Origin: Jiangella anatolica
GTDB taxonomy: Bacteria > Actinomycetota > Actinomycetes > Jiangellales > Jiangellaceae
Assembly (NCBI RefSeq): GCF_003236295.1
Contig: NZ_POTW01000022.1
Span: 1 to 64,000, forward strand
Direction of reading: 5' to 3'
DNA length: 64,000 nt
Part shown: piece after piece, positions 16,330 through 24,505 of the stretch
How the letters are laid out: the number at the start of each line of letters is the position of its first letter
Position numbering within the stretch: position 1 is the stretch's first letter
The notes under the pieces: generated by a model
What the model was told of the DNA's origin: nothing
Databases searched by the model: none
The model's input: the letters and a program-made list of their open reading frames with translations, nothing else
Made by a program: the position numbers and the translations under genes

Positions 16330-18509
16330 CGCGCCGCCTCCTGGGTCGGCCTCGCCTCCGCGGGCGGCCGATCGTCGAGGATGCTGCCGACGCCGGGGGG
16401 CGCGGGCGGCAGCTCGGAGCCGCGACGACGACGGCGGCGCGGCCGGCGGTTGCGCATGGTCTTGCGGACGATCGCGGCCAGGAACAGCGCGCCGGCCCCG
16501 CCGACGATGACCCAGCCGATGGTGCCGTACTCGGTGGCGTTGACGACGGTGGACACCGGCGGCCCGATCGGCCGGCCGTCGGCGGTGGTCAGCTGCACCT
16601 CGATCGGCACCCGGCCGTTGGCGACCGCCTCCGCGGTCACCTCGACCAGCTTCTGCTCGCCGGCGGCCATCTCCTGTGTCTCGACCTCGGAGATGCGCAG
16701 CCGGTCGGGGTTGTCGGCCCGCACCTGGAGCCGGACGTCGACGGCCTCGGGCAGCTCGTTGGTGACGGTGAGCGGGAACGAGCCGGCCCGGCTGGACAGC
16801 GTCACCGACTCGGGCGCGTTGATGCTGACCCGCCCGAGCAGCCCGGTGAGCTGGTCGGCGATGCCGCCGGCGTAGGCGACGCCGCCGTCGGGGTCGTCGC
16901 GCCAGCCGGTGGACGCGGCGCGCAGCGTGGCCTGGCCGAGCGTGGCGCCGACGTCGTCGGGCTCGGCCAGCAGCGTCGTGTACTGGGCGGCGTCGTCGCT
17001 GAGCCGGGCGGTCGCGGCGACGTTGGCCTCGGGCAGCAGGGCGCCGTCGCCGGACGGCATGGCCACGACCTCCGGCGCCTCGCCGGCGCCCTGCTGGCCG
17101 GCCAGGTCGACCGGCTCGATCCACGAGGTGGTCGTCCAGGTCCCGACGAGGCTCTGCGGGAGGGAGTCGGCCGGGCGCCAGCGCAGCGGCGGTGCGGCGA
17201 CCAGCAGCGGCGGCTCGGTGTCCTCGTCGGCGGCGGCCAGCGCGACCATCGCGGTCTCGGCGATCCACCGCTGCCGCAGGCCGGCGGCGCCGACCGCGGG
17301 GTCGTCGGCCGCGACGGCGTCGGCGATGGCCGAGCTCAGCCCGCCATCGGCGGCGACGACACGCAGCGTGCGGTCGCCGACGGCGATCCGGCCGAGCGCG
17401 CCACTCTCGTCCTCGTCGACCGGCTCGACCGAGCCGGACGGGACCACGACGGTCTCGGCGCCGGCGTCGGCCAGCGTGGTCAGCACGTCGTCGGTGACCG
17501 AGGCGCCGTCGAGCCAGGCGACGCCGGACGTGGCCGACGGCAGCGCCTCGGCCGCGGCGCCGCTGGCCGTCAGCGACTGCTCGGTCAGCTCGGCCGCCAG
17601 CGATCGGTCGTGCTTGGTCAGCGCGCCGGCGTCGGGCACCGCGTACGGCAGCATCCACACGTCGTTGTCCTGCGTGACCTGGTCGAACCGCTCCCGCCAG
17701 GTGCGGGCGGCGTCGGCGTTGGCCTGCGTCCCGTCGATGGGCCCGTCCGGGGAGGCGACCTGGTAGCCCTCGGCCAGGATCGCGGCGGTGTCGAGCAGGT
17801 CGGGGTCGACGGCCCAGGTGACGGGTGCGTCGGCGCCGGCCTCGAGGACGGCGGACAGCGGCTGGCCGGCGGCGAGCTGCTCGGGCAGCGCCTCGTCGGT
17901 GACGGTGCCGTCGGGCAGCAGCGACGGCCGGGCGGCCAGCGGCCAGAGCATCGCGACCGGCACCGCCGGCAGCTCGTCGGTGCTCTCGACCCACGGCACG
18001 ACGGTGCGCGAGGTGGTGACGCGGACCCGCTCGCCGCTGTCCGGCGGCGACGCCAGGATGTCGACGCCGACGGCGTAGACGCCGGCCGGGTCGGACTCCA
18101 GCAGTTCGGTGCTGAGCCTGACGGTGAACGTGCCGGTCTCGCCCGGCTCCAGCAGGTCGTCGACCGGGTCGTAGCCGTCGTCGTAGCGGGCGCCCCAGTA
18201 CAGCTCCTCGTCGGTGCCGATGTCGCGGATCTCGGTGCGCGCCTCGATCCGGTTGCCGCTGAACCGGGGCAGCGCCTGGACGTTGGCCAGCGGCGCGTCG
18301 CCGGTGTTGCGGACCGTGCCGGTGAGCGTGAGGACGTCGTCGCTCGGGGTGAGGACGCCCGGCTCGACGGCGGTGAGGGCGCTCTCGGCGGTGACGTTCT
18401 CGGGCGCGGCCTCCTCGGCCGCGGCCGTGCCCGGGGCCAGCAGCCCGACGGCGGCGACGGCGGCGGGTGCGGAGACGGCGGCCAGTGCTCGGAGGCCGGT
18501 CAGCCTCAT
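16326..18509 (-). CDS. DUF6049-type secreted, membrane-anchored protein
   Basis: A protein of 727 residues, the counterpart of Rv3909/SCO3894-type proteins that always precede murJ. The ATG at 18509 overlaps the NUDIX stop as ATGA and opens a clear signal peptide ([15 protein letters not shown], cleavage near residue 30). The body is extracytoplasmic with immunoglobulin-like beta regions near both ends and an alpha/beta middle domain. A transmembrane helix (about 668-690) and a very basic tail ([11 protein letters not shown]) end the protein. The stop overlaps the murJ start. Its function is unknown; the fixed linkage suggests a role with the flippase. Confidence 0.85.
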   Translation of the reverse strand: MRLTGLRALAAVSAPAAVAAVGLLAPGTAAAEEAAPENVTAESALTAVEPGVLTPSDDVLTLTGTVRNTGDAPLANVQALPRFSGNRIEARTEIRDIGTDEELYWGARYDDGYDPVDDLLEPGETGTFTVRLSTELLESDPAGVYAVGVDILASPPDSGERVRVTTSRTVVPWVESTDELPAVPVAMLWPLAARPSLLPDGTVTDEALPEQLAAGQPLSAVLEAGADAPVTWAVDPDLLDTAAILAEGYQVASPDGPIDGTQANADAARTWRERFDQVTQDNDVWMLPYAVPDAGALTKHDRSLAAELTEQSLTASGAAAEALPSATSGVAWLDGASVTDDVLTTLADAGAETVVVPSGSVEPVDEDESGALGRIAVGDRTLRVVAADGGLSSAIADAVAADDPAVGAAGLRQRWIAETAMVALAAADEDTEPPLLVAAPPLRWRPADSLPQSLVGTWTTTSWIEPVDLAGQQGAGEAPEVVAMPSGDGALLPEANVAATARLSDDAAQYTTLLAEPDDVGATLGQATLRAASTGWRDDPDGGVAYAGGIADQLTGLLGRVSINAPESVTLSSRAGSFPLTVTNELPEAVDVRLQVRADNPDRLRISEVETQEMAAGEQKLVEVTAEAVANGRVPIEVQLTTADGRPIGPPVSTVVNATEYGTIGWVIVGGAGALFLAAIVRKTMRNRRPRRRRRRGSELPPAPPGVGSILDDRPPAEARPTQEAAR

Positions 18510-19051
18510 GACCCGTCCTTCCGGACGGCGGGCAGGGTGGGAAGCAGCTCGCGCAGCCGTCGCGCCAGCCGCCGCTCGGACGCATAGCGCATCCGCCCGG
18601 CCAGCTCGTCCAGCGGCACCCATGCCACTTCGCTCACCTCCACGTCGTCGGTGCTCAGACTCCCACCGGTGGCCTCGAGGAGAAAGTGGTGCACCGTCTT
18701 GTGGATCCTCCGATTGTCCGCCACGAACCAGTAGTCGATGTCGCCGACCGGGGTGACGACTCTCGACAGCAGACCAGTTTCCTCCGATACTTCCCGCACC
18801 GCAGCTTCCTCGGGCGTTTCACCTGCCTCGACGTGTCCCTTGGGCAGCACCCACTCCAGCCGTCCGCGCCGGTCGATGCGGCCGATGAGCGCGACGCTCG
18901 ACGGGTGCTCGTAGCGGTCGACCACCAGGCCCCCCGCTGAGGTCTCGCGGACCGTGCGCAGCCGCGGCCGGCTGGCCTTCCGCCGTCGCCTCGCCCCCCG
19001 ACGTCGCCGATGGTGCGGACCGTCGGCTGGCGAGGACGGCGAGCCGGGCAT
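18506..19051 (-). CDS. NUDIX hydrolase (MutT4-like)
   Basis: A protein of 181 residues from the ATG at 19051. A basic N-terminal tail ([16 protein letters not shown]) precedes a NUDIX fold with an intact box: Gly72, Glu78, Arg86-Glu87, Glu90-Glu91 and Gly93 ([20 protein letters not shown]). This class hydrolyses nucleoside diphosphates linked to another group; mycobacterial MutT4 occupies the same position. The start was chosen because a -10 box TACTCT lies 6 nt upstream, giving a leaderless mRNA; the ATG at 19081 has no ribosome site and lies beyond that box. It heads the operon NUDIX-DUF6049-murJ-sigM-anti-sigma and diverges from pcnA. Confidence 0.88.
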   Translation of the reverse strand: MPGSPSSPADGPHHRRRRGARRRRKASRPRLRTVRETSAGGLVVDRYEHPSSVALIGRIDRRGRLEWVLPKGHVEAGETPEEAAVREVSEETGLLSRVVTPVGDIDYWFVADNRRIHKTVHHFLLEATGGSLSTDDVEVSEVAWVPLDELAGRMRYASERRLARRLRELLPTLPAVRKDGS

Positions 19052-19057
19052 ACGTCC

Positions 19058-19063
19058 AGAGTA
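19058..19063 (-). promoter_or_regulatory. -10 box for leaderless NUDIX-murJ-sigM operon
   Basis: TACTCT on the minus strand ends 6 nt before the ATG at 19051, the distance expected if transcription starts at the start codon. It fits the repeated pattern seen at other genes of this window. Confidence 0.5.
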
Positions 19064-19102
19064 GCGGGGATGCCGTCGCATCCCGTGCTGCTGCGAAAGC
19101 GG

Positions 19103-19133
19103 TTGGGATCCCGGGGGTGTCGCCCCTTAGGCT
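19103..19133 (+). promoter_or_regulatory. Promoter of pcnA (leaderless)
   Basis: TTGGGA (19103-19108) and TAGGCT (19128-19133) are 19 nt apart. The GTG start of pcnA begins 8 nt after the -10 box, so the transcript would have little or no leader. Confidence 0.5.
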
Positions 19134-19141
19134 GGTCCGTC

Positions 19142-20608
19142 GTGATCGGAACGAAGGAAGCGGCGGACCACGTGCTCTCGAAGGCCCAGCGGCAGGCGGT
19201 GCGGCAACTGCTGCGCATCGCGCCCGTGGCCGACGAGCTGGGCGCCCGTTTCCAGGCCGCCGGCCACGAGCTGGCGCTGGTCGGCGGCTCGGTCCGCGAC
19301 GCGCTGCTGGACCGGCTGGGCCAGGACCTCGACTTCACCACGTCCGCGCGCCCCGAGGAGACGAAGCGCCTGCTCAACGGGTGGGTCGACAGCCTGTGGG
19401 ACGTCGGGCAGAAGTTCGGCACGATCGGCGGCACCAAGGACGGCTTCCAGATCGAGATCACCACCTACCGCGCCGACAGCTACGACCCCACCAGTCGCAA
19501 GCCCGCGGTCGCGTACGGCGAGTCGATCGCCGAGGACCTCGTCCGCCGCGACTTCACGATCAACGCGATGGCGGTGCTGCTGCCGGGCCGCGAGTTCGTC
19601 GACCCGCACGGCGGGCTGGCCGACCTCGGCCGGCGTGTCATCCGCACCCCCGGCACGCCGGAGCAGTCGTTCTCCGACGACCCGCTGCGGATGATGCGGG
19701 CCGCCCGGTTCGCGTCGCAGCTGGGCTTCGAGGTGGCGCCCGAGGTGGTCGCCGCGATGACCGGCATGGCCGGGCGGATCGACATCGTGTCGGCCGAGCG
19801 GGTCCGCGACGAGCTGACCAAGGTGCTGCTGTCGCCGGCGCCGCGGACCGGGCTGACGCTGCTGGTCGACACCGGCATCGCCGACCGCGTGCTGCCGGAG
19901 CTGCCGGCGCTGCGGCTGGAGATCGACGAGCACCACCGTCACAAGGACGTCTACGAGCACTCGCTGACGGTGCTCGAGCAGGCCATCGAGCTGGAGCCGC
20001 GGCTGCCCGGCGGCGGACCGGACCTGGTGATCCGGCTGGCGGCGCTGCTGCACGACATCGGCAAGCCGCGCACCCGCAAGTTCGAGCCCGGCGGCGGCGT
20101 GAGCTTCCACCACCACGACGTCGTCGGCGCGAAGCTGGCCCGCAAGCGGCTGACGGCGCTGCGCTTCCCGTCCGCCGTCATCGACAGCGTGGCCCAGCTC
20201 ATCCAGCTGCACCTGCGCTTCCACGGCTACGGCGGCGGCGAGTGGACCGACTCCGCGGTGCGCCGCTACGTCCGCGACGCCGGCGCCGAGGTAGAGCGGC
20301 TGCACGTGCTGACCCGCGCCGACAGCACGACGCGCAACCGGCGCAAGGCACTGGCCTTGCAGCAGTCGTACGACAATCTGGAGGACCGCATCTCCCGGCT
20401 GGCCGAGGAGGAGGAGCTGGCCTCGATCCGGCCCGACCTCGACGGCAACCAGATCATGGGGATCCTCGGCATCGGCCCGGGCCCGCTCGTCGGCCGCGCC
20501 TATCACCATCTGCTGGAGCTGCGGCTGGACCGTGGCGTGCTGCCCGAGGACGAGGTCCGCGCCGAGCTGCTGCGGTGGTGGTCCGAGCAGCCGGAGTCCT
20601 CGGCGTGA
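19142..20608 (+). CDS. pcnA: CCA tRNA nucleotidyltransferase / poly(A) polymerase family
   Basis: A protein of 488 residues. The nucleotidyltransferase head has the GGSVRDALL motif and the catalytic Asp pair DLDFTT, followed by RRDFTINAMA. An HD domain (LLHDIGKPRT and HHHDVVGA, about 300-345) gives phosphohydrolase ability. It adds or repairs the 3'-CCA end of tRNAs. The GTG at 19142 is chosen over the start at 19010 because the extra 44 residues are not protein-like and a -10 box lies 8 nt upstream. Its stop overlaps the next start (GTGA). It is divergent from the NUDIX-murJ operon, as in mycobacteria. Confidence 0.95.
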   Translation: MIGTKEAADHVLSKAQRQAVRQLLRIAPVADELGARFQAAGHELALVGGSVRDALLDRLGQDLDFTTSARPEETKRLLNGWVDSLWDVGQKFGTIGGTKDGFQIEITTYRADSYDPTSRKPAVAYGESIAEDLVRRDFTINAMAVLLPGREFVDPHGGLADLGRRVIRTPGTPEQSFSDDPLRMMRAARFASQLGFEVAPEVVAAMTGMAGRIDIVSAERVRDELTKVLLSPAPRTGLTLLVDTGIADRVLPELPALRLEIDEHHRHKDVYEHSLTVLEQAIELEPRLPGGGPDLVIRLAALLHDIGKPRTRKFEPGGGVSFHHHDVVGAKLARKRLTALRFPSAVIDSVAQLIQLHLRFHGYGGGEWTDSAVRRYVRDAGAEVERLHVLTRADSTTRNRRKALALQQSYDNLEDRISRLAEEEELASIRPDLDGNQIMGILGIGPGPLVGRAYHHLLELRLDRGVLPEDEVRAELLRWWSEQPESSA

Positions 20609-20997
20609 GCCGCTGGGCGGCCGTGGCCGCCGACGCCGTCCTGGTGCTGGTGTTCGTGCTGATCGGACGGCGCACGCACGACGATCCGCTGGCGCTGGCC
20701 GGTGTCGCCCGGACGGCCTGGCCGTTCCTCGCGGGGCTGGCCGTCGGCTGGGCGGTGACGCTGCTTGGGGCGCCGCGAGGACGGGAGGACGCCGGCCCCG
20801 CCCGCCCTCGCGGCTGGCTGGCCGCCGGAGTCACGGTGTGGGCGGCGACGGTGATCGTCGGCATGCTGCTGCGCGCCGCGTCCGGCCAGGGCACCGCCGC
20901 GTCGTTCGTCGTGGTTGCGACGGTGGTACTGGGCGCTCTCCTGGTCGGCTGGCGGCTGGTCGCCGCACTGACGGGCCGGCGCCGCTTTGTCACCTGA
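20605..20997 (+). CDS. DUF3054 family membrane protein
   Basis: A protein of 130 residues with four hydrophobic helices (about 3-22, 30-52, 70-90 and 98-120) separated by short basic loops, the usual size and layout of DUF3054 proteins. The GTG at 20605 overlaps the pcnA stop as GTGA, so the two are translationally coupled. Function is unknown. An 11-bp inverted repeat overlaps the stop codon and probably ends the transcript. Confidence 0.8.
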   Translation: MSRWAAVAADAVLVLVFVLIGRRTHDDPLALAGVARTAWPFLAGLAVGWAVTLLGAPRGREDAGPARPRGWLAAGVTVWAATVIVGMLLRAASGQGTAASFVVVATVVLGALLVGWRLVAALTGRRRFVT

Positions 20998-21024
20998 TCC
21001 ACTTCCAGAGAACGATCAGGTGAC
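20989..21024 (+). terminator. 11-bp inverted repeat at the end of the pcnA operon
   Basis: GTCACCTGATC (20989-20999) pairs perfectly with GATCAGGTGAC (21014-21024) across a 14-nt loop. The left arm contains the DUF3054 stop codon. The epimerase gene ends convergently 46 nt further on, so it could serve both directions. Its moderate GC content is unlike the other terminators here. Confidence 0.5.
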
Positions 21025-21069
21025 GTAGCGCGCCGTTGCCGGGGCGTGCCCGTAGAATCGCCGCCGGGC

Positions 21070-22104
21070 CTAGACGGCGCCGAGGAGCTCGTCCTCGGCG
21101 GCGAAGTCGTCCATCGAGTCGCCGTAGTAGGTGGCCAGCAGCGGGAACGCCTCCCGCCAGGGCCGCTCCGCCAGCCGCTCTCGCAGCCAGGCCGACGTGT
21201 CGACGACGGCGTCGGCGTAGGTCGTCACCGGCGCGTAGCCCAGCTCGGTCGCGGCCGCCGTCATGTCCAGGACGAACGGCCGCGGCACCGACCACGGGGT
21301 CCGGCCGGCGCCGCTCGGTGGCGCGGCGCCGTCGATCGGCACCAGCTCGGGCTCGTGGCCGACGGTGGCGCTGACCGTCCGGACGATCTCGGCGACCGCC
21401 GGCGGCTCCGGGTCGCCGGCGTTGAGCACCCGGGTGCCCGGCCGCTGCGCCGCCAGCCGGATCAGCTCGCCGAGGTTCGGCGCGCTCGTGGTGTGGAACC
21501 GGCTCTCGCCGCGGTAGGCCAGCGGCACCTTCGGCCGCCGGGCCAGCGCCCGCAGCAGCGGCCACACCTCGCGCGGGCTGCTGCTGCCCGGCCCGTGGAT
21601 CGCGCCCGGCCGCAGGATCGTGACCGGCGCCCGCGCGCCGTTGAGCAGGGCGATCTCCAGCAGCCGCTTCTTCGTCGAGTACGTGGCCGGCCCGGCCGGC
21701 AGCGTGGCCTGCGTCTCCGGCACCGGCCCGGCGAAGCGCGGGAAGTCCTCCGGCCCGGTCGCCGAGTCCAGCGTGCGGCCGGCGTCGTCGGCGTACACCG
21801 AGGCGCTGGAGACGACGATCAGCGAGCCGGCGTCGCCGGCCAGGTCGAGCAGCAGCCGCGCGTCGGCGTCGTCGTAGGCGATCGTGTCGACGATCGCGTC
21901 GGAACCGCCGGTCTCCTTCACCACGGACGCGAGCTCGGCGCGGTCGGCCCGCCGCTCGACGACGCCGAGCCGGGCCCAGCCGCGCGGCTGCGGCGTGCCG
22001 CCCCGGTGCACGGCGGTGACGGTCCACCCGTCGTCGAGCAGGGACTCCACGGCGGCCCGGCCGATCTGGCCGGTGCTGCCGACGACGATCGCGTGACGGC
22101 TCAT
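21070..22104 (-). CDS. NAD(P)-dependent epimerase/dehydratase (extended SDR)
   Basis: A protein of 344 residues with a Rossmann start GSTGQIGRAA at about 9-18, the catalytic region VVSSASVYAD and the YSTKK (Tyr-x3-Lys) pair, all typical of extended short-chain dehydrogenases acting on nucleotide sugars or related substrates. The substrate is not evident. It is transcribed alone, and a -10 box TAGCGT lies 8 nt before the ATG, so the mRNA is probably leaderless. Confidence 0.85.
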   Translation of the reverse strand: MSRHAIVVGSTGQIGRAAVESLLDDGWTVTAVHRGGTPQPRGWARLGVVERRADRAELASVVKETGGSDAIVDTIAYDDADARLLLDLAGDAGSLIVVSSASVYADDAGRTLDSATGPEDFPRFAGPVPETQATLPAGPATYSTKKRLLEIALLNGARAPVTILRPGAIHGPGSSSPREVWPLLRALARRPKVPLAYRGESRFHTTSAPNLGELIRLAAQRPGTRVLNAGDPEPPAVAEIVRTVSATVGHEPELVPIDGAAPPSGAGRTPWSVPRPFVLDMTAAATELGYAPVTTYADAVVDTSAWLRERLAERPWREAFPLLATYYGDSMDDFAAEDELLGAV

Positions 22105-22112
22105 GTCGTCCG

Positions 22113-22118
22113 ACGCTA
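22113..22118 (-). promoter_or_regulatory. -10 box of the epimerase gene
   Basis: TAGCGT on the minus strand, 8 nt upstream of the ATG at 22104. There is no ribosome-binding sequence between them, consistent with a leaderless transcript. Confidence 0.5.
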
Positions 22119-22152
22119 GTCAGCCGGCCGGGCCGTCGTCACGACGATTCTG

Positions 22153-23049
22153 CTAGGAGCCGACCGGACGCAGCGCGGCGCTGACCCGGATCAGGCCCTC
22201 GCCGTACTGCTCGTCCAGCCGCTCCTGCAGGCCGTCGTCGACGATGACGTCCACCACGATCGTGCCGGTGGTGACGTCGGTGCCGCCGCCGCTGGCCTGG
22301 TCGCCCAGCTCGGCGAGCACCTCCTCCTGGATCTCCAGCAGCTCCTGCTCGGTGTGCTCGGCCGCGCTGACGCACAGCGCACCGCCCCAGATGGCACGGA
22401 GCTCGGCCTCGTGTCGCTCGAGGTCGCCGGTGAACCGCACGTTCAGCACGAGCTGCGTGGGGTCGTTCATCGCGCCCTCGTCCGGCGTCTCCTGGCCGCT
22501 GGCCGGGTTGATCGACTGGTCGATCCAGGCGCCGGCGTAGTCGGGCTGCTCGGCGGCGTGCGCCAGGGCGGCATCCTGCGCCGCCTGGGTGGCGGTGGCG
22601 GCGTCGACGACGGCCCAGCCGCCGGCCGGCGGCTCGCACGGCGACGTGAAGTCGGGCACGGTGCCGTCGGGGACGACCGGCGAGGTGGCCGCGCCGTCCA
22701 GCGGCGGCTCGGTGAGCGTCAGCGCGGTGCCGTCCCAGGTGCCCGTCACCGCGTAGTACCCCCAGGTGACGCCGCTCTCCGACGTCACGTTCGGCGCCTC
22801 GTCCCAGTTCCAGCCGAGGACGTCGGGGCCACCGCACTGCGGCGGGAACGACTCGGCCACGACGGAGCACAGCTGCGGGCCGTGCTCGGCGTTCTCCAGC
22901 ACGGTGAAGAAGCCGGTGTAGGCCTGGCCGGGGTCGGCGGACGCCGGCGGGTCCGACGGCGAGGCGCTCACGGGCGCCTCCTCTTCGCCGCAAGCGGCGA
23001 GCAACAGGGCCGCGACCGGCGCGGCGACGATCCACCCGAAGTGACGCAT
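22153..23049 (-). CDS. Lipoprotein, unknown function
   Basis: A protein of 298 residues with a lipoprotein signal: positive start, hydrophobic stretch and the lipobox LLAAC (Cys20), then an acidic Ser/Pro linker. The mature part is acidic, with three or four Cys that could form disulfides outside the cell, and a C-terminal segment (DVTTGTIVVDVIVDDGLQER) like a beta strand with helix. No known family is recognised. It is transcribed towards the epimerase gene, with a 48-nt gap between its stop and the epimerase start, and follows the conservon by 37 nt on the same strand, so read-through from cvnD is possible. Confidence 0.7.
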   Translation of the reverse strand: MRHFGWIVAAPVAALLLAACGEEEAPVSASPSDPPASADPGQAYTGFFTVLENAEHGPQLCSVVAESFPPQCGGPDVLGWNWDEAPNVTSESGVTWGYYAVTGTWDGTALTLTEPPLDGAATSPVVPDGTVPDFTSPCEPPAGGWAVVDAATATQAAQDAALAHAAEQPDYAGAWIDQSINPASGQETPDEGAMNDPTQLVLNVRFTGDLERHEAELRAIWGGALCVSAAEHTEQELLEIQEEVLAELGDQASGGGTDVTTGTIVVDVIVDDGLQERLDEQYGEGLIRVSAALRPVGS

Positions 23050-23086
23050 GCCACTTGGACGGCGCTCGCGGTGGCCGCGTTCCGCG

Positions 23087-23683
23087 TCAGGTCTGCTGGA
23101 TCAGCGACATCGCGTGCTCGACCAGCGTGACGAGCACGACCTTCACCGACTCGCGGTCGCGGGCGTCGGTGACGACGAACGGGACCTCGGGGCCGACCTG
23201 CAGCGCGTCACGCACGTCCTCGACGTCGTGCTCCTGGACGCCGTTGAACGCGTTGAGCGCGACGACGAACGGGATGCCGCGCTGCTCGACGTAGTCGATG
23301 GCGCCGAAGCAGTCGGCCAGCCGGCGGGTGTCGACCAGCACGACGGCGCCGATCGCGCCGCGGGTGATGTCGTCCCACATGAACCAGAAGCGGTTCTGGC
23401 CGGGCGTGCCGAACAGGTAGAGGACGAGGTCCTCGGCCAGCGTGATGCGGCCGAAGTCCATGGCCACCGTCGTGGTCCGCTTCTCCGGCAGCATCGACAG
23501 GTCGTCGACGCTGGTCGACGCCTCGGTCATCAGCGCCTCAGTACGCAGCGGCTCGATCTCGCTGACCGCGCCGACGAACGTCGTCTTGCCCACGCCGAAG
23601 CCGCCGGCCACGACGATCTTGACCGACAGTGCGTCTTGGTCGGCCTGTGTGCCGCCAGACACCTCAGAGTCGACGAAGGCCAT
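23087..23683 (-). CDS. Conservon GTPase (CvnD-type, MglA-like)
   Basis: A protein of 198 residues. The P-loop is GGFGVGKTT (about 29-37), the G3 region reads LYLFGTPGQ and the G4-like region is ALNAFNG, as in CvnD proteins of Streptomyces conservons. It is the last gene of a cvnA-B-C-D set and its start overlaps cvnC by 20 nt. CvnD is thought to be a small GTPase switch working with the roadblock (CvnB) and DUF742 (CvnC) proteins and the sensor kinase CvnA at the membrane, in a eukaryote-like G-protein-coupled complex. Confidence 0.92.
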   Translation of the reverse strand: MAFVDSEVSGGTQADQDALSVKIVVAGGFGVGKTTFVGAVSEIEPLRTEALMTEASTSVDDLSMLPEKRTTTVAMDFGRITLAEDLVLYLFGTPGQNRFWFMWDDITRGAIGAVVLVDTRRLADCFGAIDYVEQRGIPFVVALNAFNGVQEHDVEDVRDALQVGPEVPFVVTDARDRESVKVVLVTLVEHAMSLIQQT

Positions 23684-24026
23684 CCCTCACCCTTTCCAGC
23701 ACGCTCAGATTTCGCGCCGGCTCCGCGGAGCCGGCGAATGCCGCCAGCGGGTCGGCGACCCGCACGAGTCCCTCGGTCTCGAGGTCCGCGACGAGCACGC
23801 GGGCCACGCCGAGCGGCATCGAGACGATCGCGGCCACCTCCGCGACGGATCGCGGCGAGTGGCACAGCCGGAGGATGCGTTCCCGCTCCGGCTCGGGATC
23901 GGAGCCGTGCGTGCGGCCGTCCTTCGTGGTGGAGACGAGTGCCTCGATGGCGATGTCCTGCACCGGGCGCGTGCGTCCACGCGTCGCGAGGTACGGCCGT
24001 ACGCGCCGGCCGTCAGGTGCCGCCAT
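23664..24026 (-). CDS. DUF742 conservon protein (CvnC-type)
   Basis: A protein of 120 residues belonging to DUF742, which has a winged-helix-like fold: a basic N-terminus (APDGRRVRPYLATRGRT), a central helix-turn-helix-like stretch (SVAEVAAIVSMPLGVARVLVADL) and a variable C-terminus. The ATG at 24026 has GGAGG 5 nt upstream. It overlaps cvnD by 20 nt and follows cvnB by 83 nt. Its role in the complex is adaptor-like. Confidence 0.92.
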   Translation of the reverse strand: MAAPDGRRVRPYLATRGRTRPVQDIAIEALVSTTKDGRTHGSDPEPERERILRLCHSPRSVAEVAAIVSMPLGVARVLVADLETEGLVRVADPLAAFAGSAEPARNLSVLERVRDGLRRL

Positions 24027-24109
24027 CGTTACCTCCAGACCATCGTCGGAACATGGGTCGTCGTTCTGACCCGATCCCTACCACATCCGGTGCCCGTGCA
24101 CGTCGTTTC

Positions 24110-24505
24110 TCATCCCACTCGCGTGGCCGGGTTGAGCACGGCGCCCACCCGCTCGACGAGCAGGGCCATCTCGTAGCCGACCTGTCCCAGGTCCGCGCTG
24201 GAGGCCGCCAGGACGGCCAGGTGCGCGCCGTCGCCGACCGCCATGACCAGCAGGAAGCCGTTGCTCATCTCGACGAGGGTCTGCTGGACCTCGCCCGCGC
24301 CCAGGATCAGCGAGGCGCCGACCGTGAGACTGGCAAGGCCCGACACCACCGCGGCGAGCTGCTCGCCACGCTCCCGCGGCATGCCCGTAGAGCCGGCCAG
24401 GTGCAGACCGTCCGCCGACACCACGACCGCGTGCGCGGCTCCCGTGGTGCGGTCGACGAATCGGTCGAGCAGCCAGCCGAGCTCGTCGCTGGAGGCGTTG
24501 GTCAC
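24110..24505 (-). CDS. Roadblock/LC7 domain protein (CvnB-type)
   Basis: A protein of 131 residues made of one roadblock/LC7 domain, with the typical start (ELGWLLDRFVDRTTGAAHAV) and the segment MSNGFLLVMAVGDGAHLAVL. Such proteins act as GTPase-activating or scaffold partners of the MglA/CvnD GTPase. The GTG at 24505 overlaps the cvnA stop as GTGA. Confidence 0.93.
   Translation of the reverse strand: MTNASSDELGWLLDRFVDRTTGAAHAVVVSADGLHLAGSTGMPRERGEQLAAVVSGLASLTVGASLILGAGEVQQTLVEMSNGFLLVMAVGDGAHLAVLAASSADLGQVGYEMALLVERVGAVLNPATRVG

Noticed and set aside
12832-18585. A 1917-codon frame that looks like a giant fusion ending in MurJ-pseudokinase
   Set aside because: The first 750 codons are an out-of-frame shadow of the DUF6049 gene. 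The GTGA overlap at 16326-16329 marks the true murJ start.
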